Positions 5,245 through 5,529 of a stretch of 5,529 nt of DNA are shown piece by piece. Location: positions 1 to 5,529 of the forward strand of contig CAMVBD010000126.1 in NCBI GenBank assembly GCA_947165615.1, in the 5' to 3' direction. The notes under the pieces were generated by a model. That model made no database searches. It worked only from the letters and a program-made list of their open reading frames with translations, and was not told the DNA's origin. Numbering within the stretch: the first letter of the stretch is position 1; each line of letters opens with the position of its first letter. The DNA is from an uncultured Clostridia bacterium. Its GTDB lineage: Bacteria > Bacillota > Clostridia > Oscillospirales > Acutalibacteraceae. The position numbers and the translations under genes are program-made.

Positions 5245-5262
5245 AAAAAAGGAGCGTTTTCT

Positions 5263-5529
5263 ATGATGATCTCAACAAAAGGGCGATACGTCCTGCGCGT
5301 GATGACGGATCTTGCGAGTCAGGACACCGGCGCCTATATCCCCATGAAGGACGTTGCGGCGCGGCAGGACCTGAGCCTGAAATACATTGAAAAACTGATG
5401 CCGGTGCTCACGCGCCACAATTTAGTGGAGGGCGTGCACGGCAAGGGCGGCGGCTACCGCCTTGTGCGGGCTCCGGAGGACTACTCCCTGGGGGAGATTT
5501 TGCGGCTGACGGAAGGGAGCCTTGCGCCC
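5263..5529 (+). CDS. Rrf2-family transcriptional regulator (IscR/CymR-like), 5' part
   Basis: The first 89 codons of a gene that runs off the window; family members are usually about 130-160 residues. The N-terminus MMISTKGRYVLRVM, the winged helix-turn-helix with LSLKYIEKLMPVL (37-49), and the wing GVHGKGGGYRL (57-67) are typical of Rrf2 proteins. Relatives include IscR, which senses Fe-S supply through a cluster, and CymR, which senses cysteine status. The cluster cysteines of IscR-type members fall after residue 89, so the two cannot be told apart here; the ending LRLTEGSLAP suits either. Start: ATG at 5263 with AAGGAG (5249-5254) at eight bases; a second ATG follows at once. No clear promoter lies in 5070-5262, so it may be read through from mnmA. 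It may repress the nifS promoter (inference). Confidence 0.9.
   Translation, partial: MMISTKGRYVLRVMTDLASQDTGAYIPMKDVAARQDLSLKYIEKLMPVLTRHNLVEGVHGKGGGYRLVRAPEDYSLGEILRLTEGSLAP

Overview
The window looks like a chromosomal segment from a GC-rich member of the Clostridia (Bacillota), probably of the Oscillospiraceae/Ruminococcaceae type. The evidence is the NifS/NifU/MnmA/Rrf2 gene set typical of that class, strong AGGAGG-like ribosome binding sites in front of every gene, and GC-rich genes separated by short spacers packed with small hairpins and low-complexity repeats. The lineage is an inference; no rRNA or other phylogenetic marker is present.

Layout. Positions 1-101 are non-coding and hold two hairpins and an ATTTTGC tandem run. 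Positions 102-1019 (minus strand) encode a GNAT-like acyltransferase-domain protein, with its own promoter at 1050-1078. A divergent control region (1020-1227) also carries an excellent sigma-A/sigma-70-type promoter at 1121-1149, a candidate operator at 1159-1185 and a leader hairpin. It drives a plus-strand gene row: nifS (1228-2427), nifU (2615-3046), nadA (3087-4004) and mnmA (4008-5069). A repeat-filled spacer (5070-5262) follows, with an eight-base tandem repeat, and then the first 89 codons of an Rrf2-family regulator (5263 to the window edge).

How the genes work together. NifS takes sulfur from cysteine. NifU is the scaffold on which Fe-S clusters are built. NadA is a [4Fe-4S] enzyme that makes quinolinate for NAD. 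MnmA uses sulfur from a cysteine desulfurase to thiolate U34 of certain tRNAs, and here has a CxxC motif that may bind a cluster. The Rrf2 protein is the obvious candidate regulator and may act at the inverted repeat in front of nifS. The row is therefore a sulfur-mobilisation and Fe-S module with two of its clients.

Nothing in the coding part looks like a new system; these are well-known families. The less explained part is the spacer DNA. It has recurrent perfect hairpins with three-base loops, an element shared between two spacers, and an array of regularly spaced CCC/GGG tracts just before the regulator gene.
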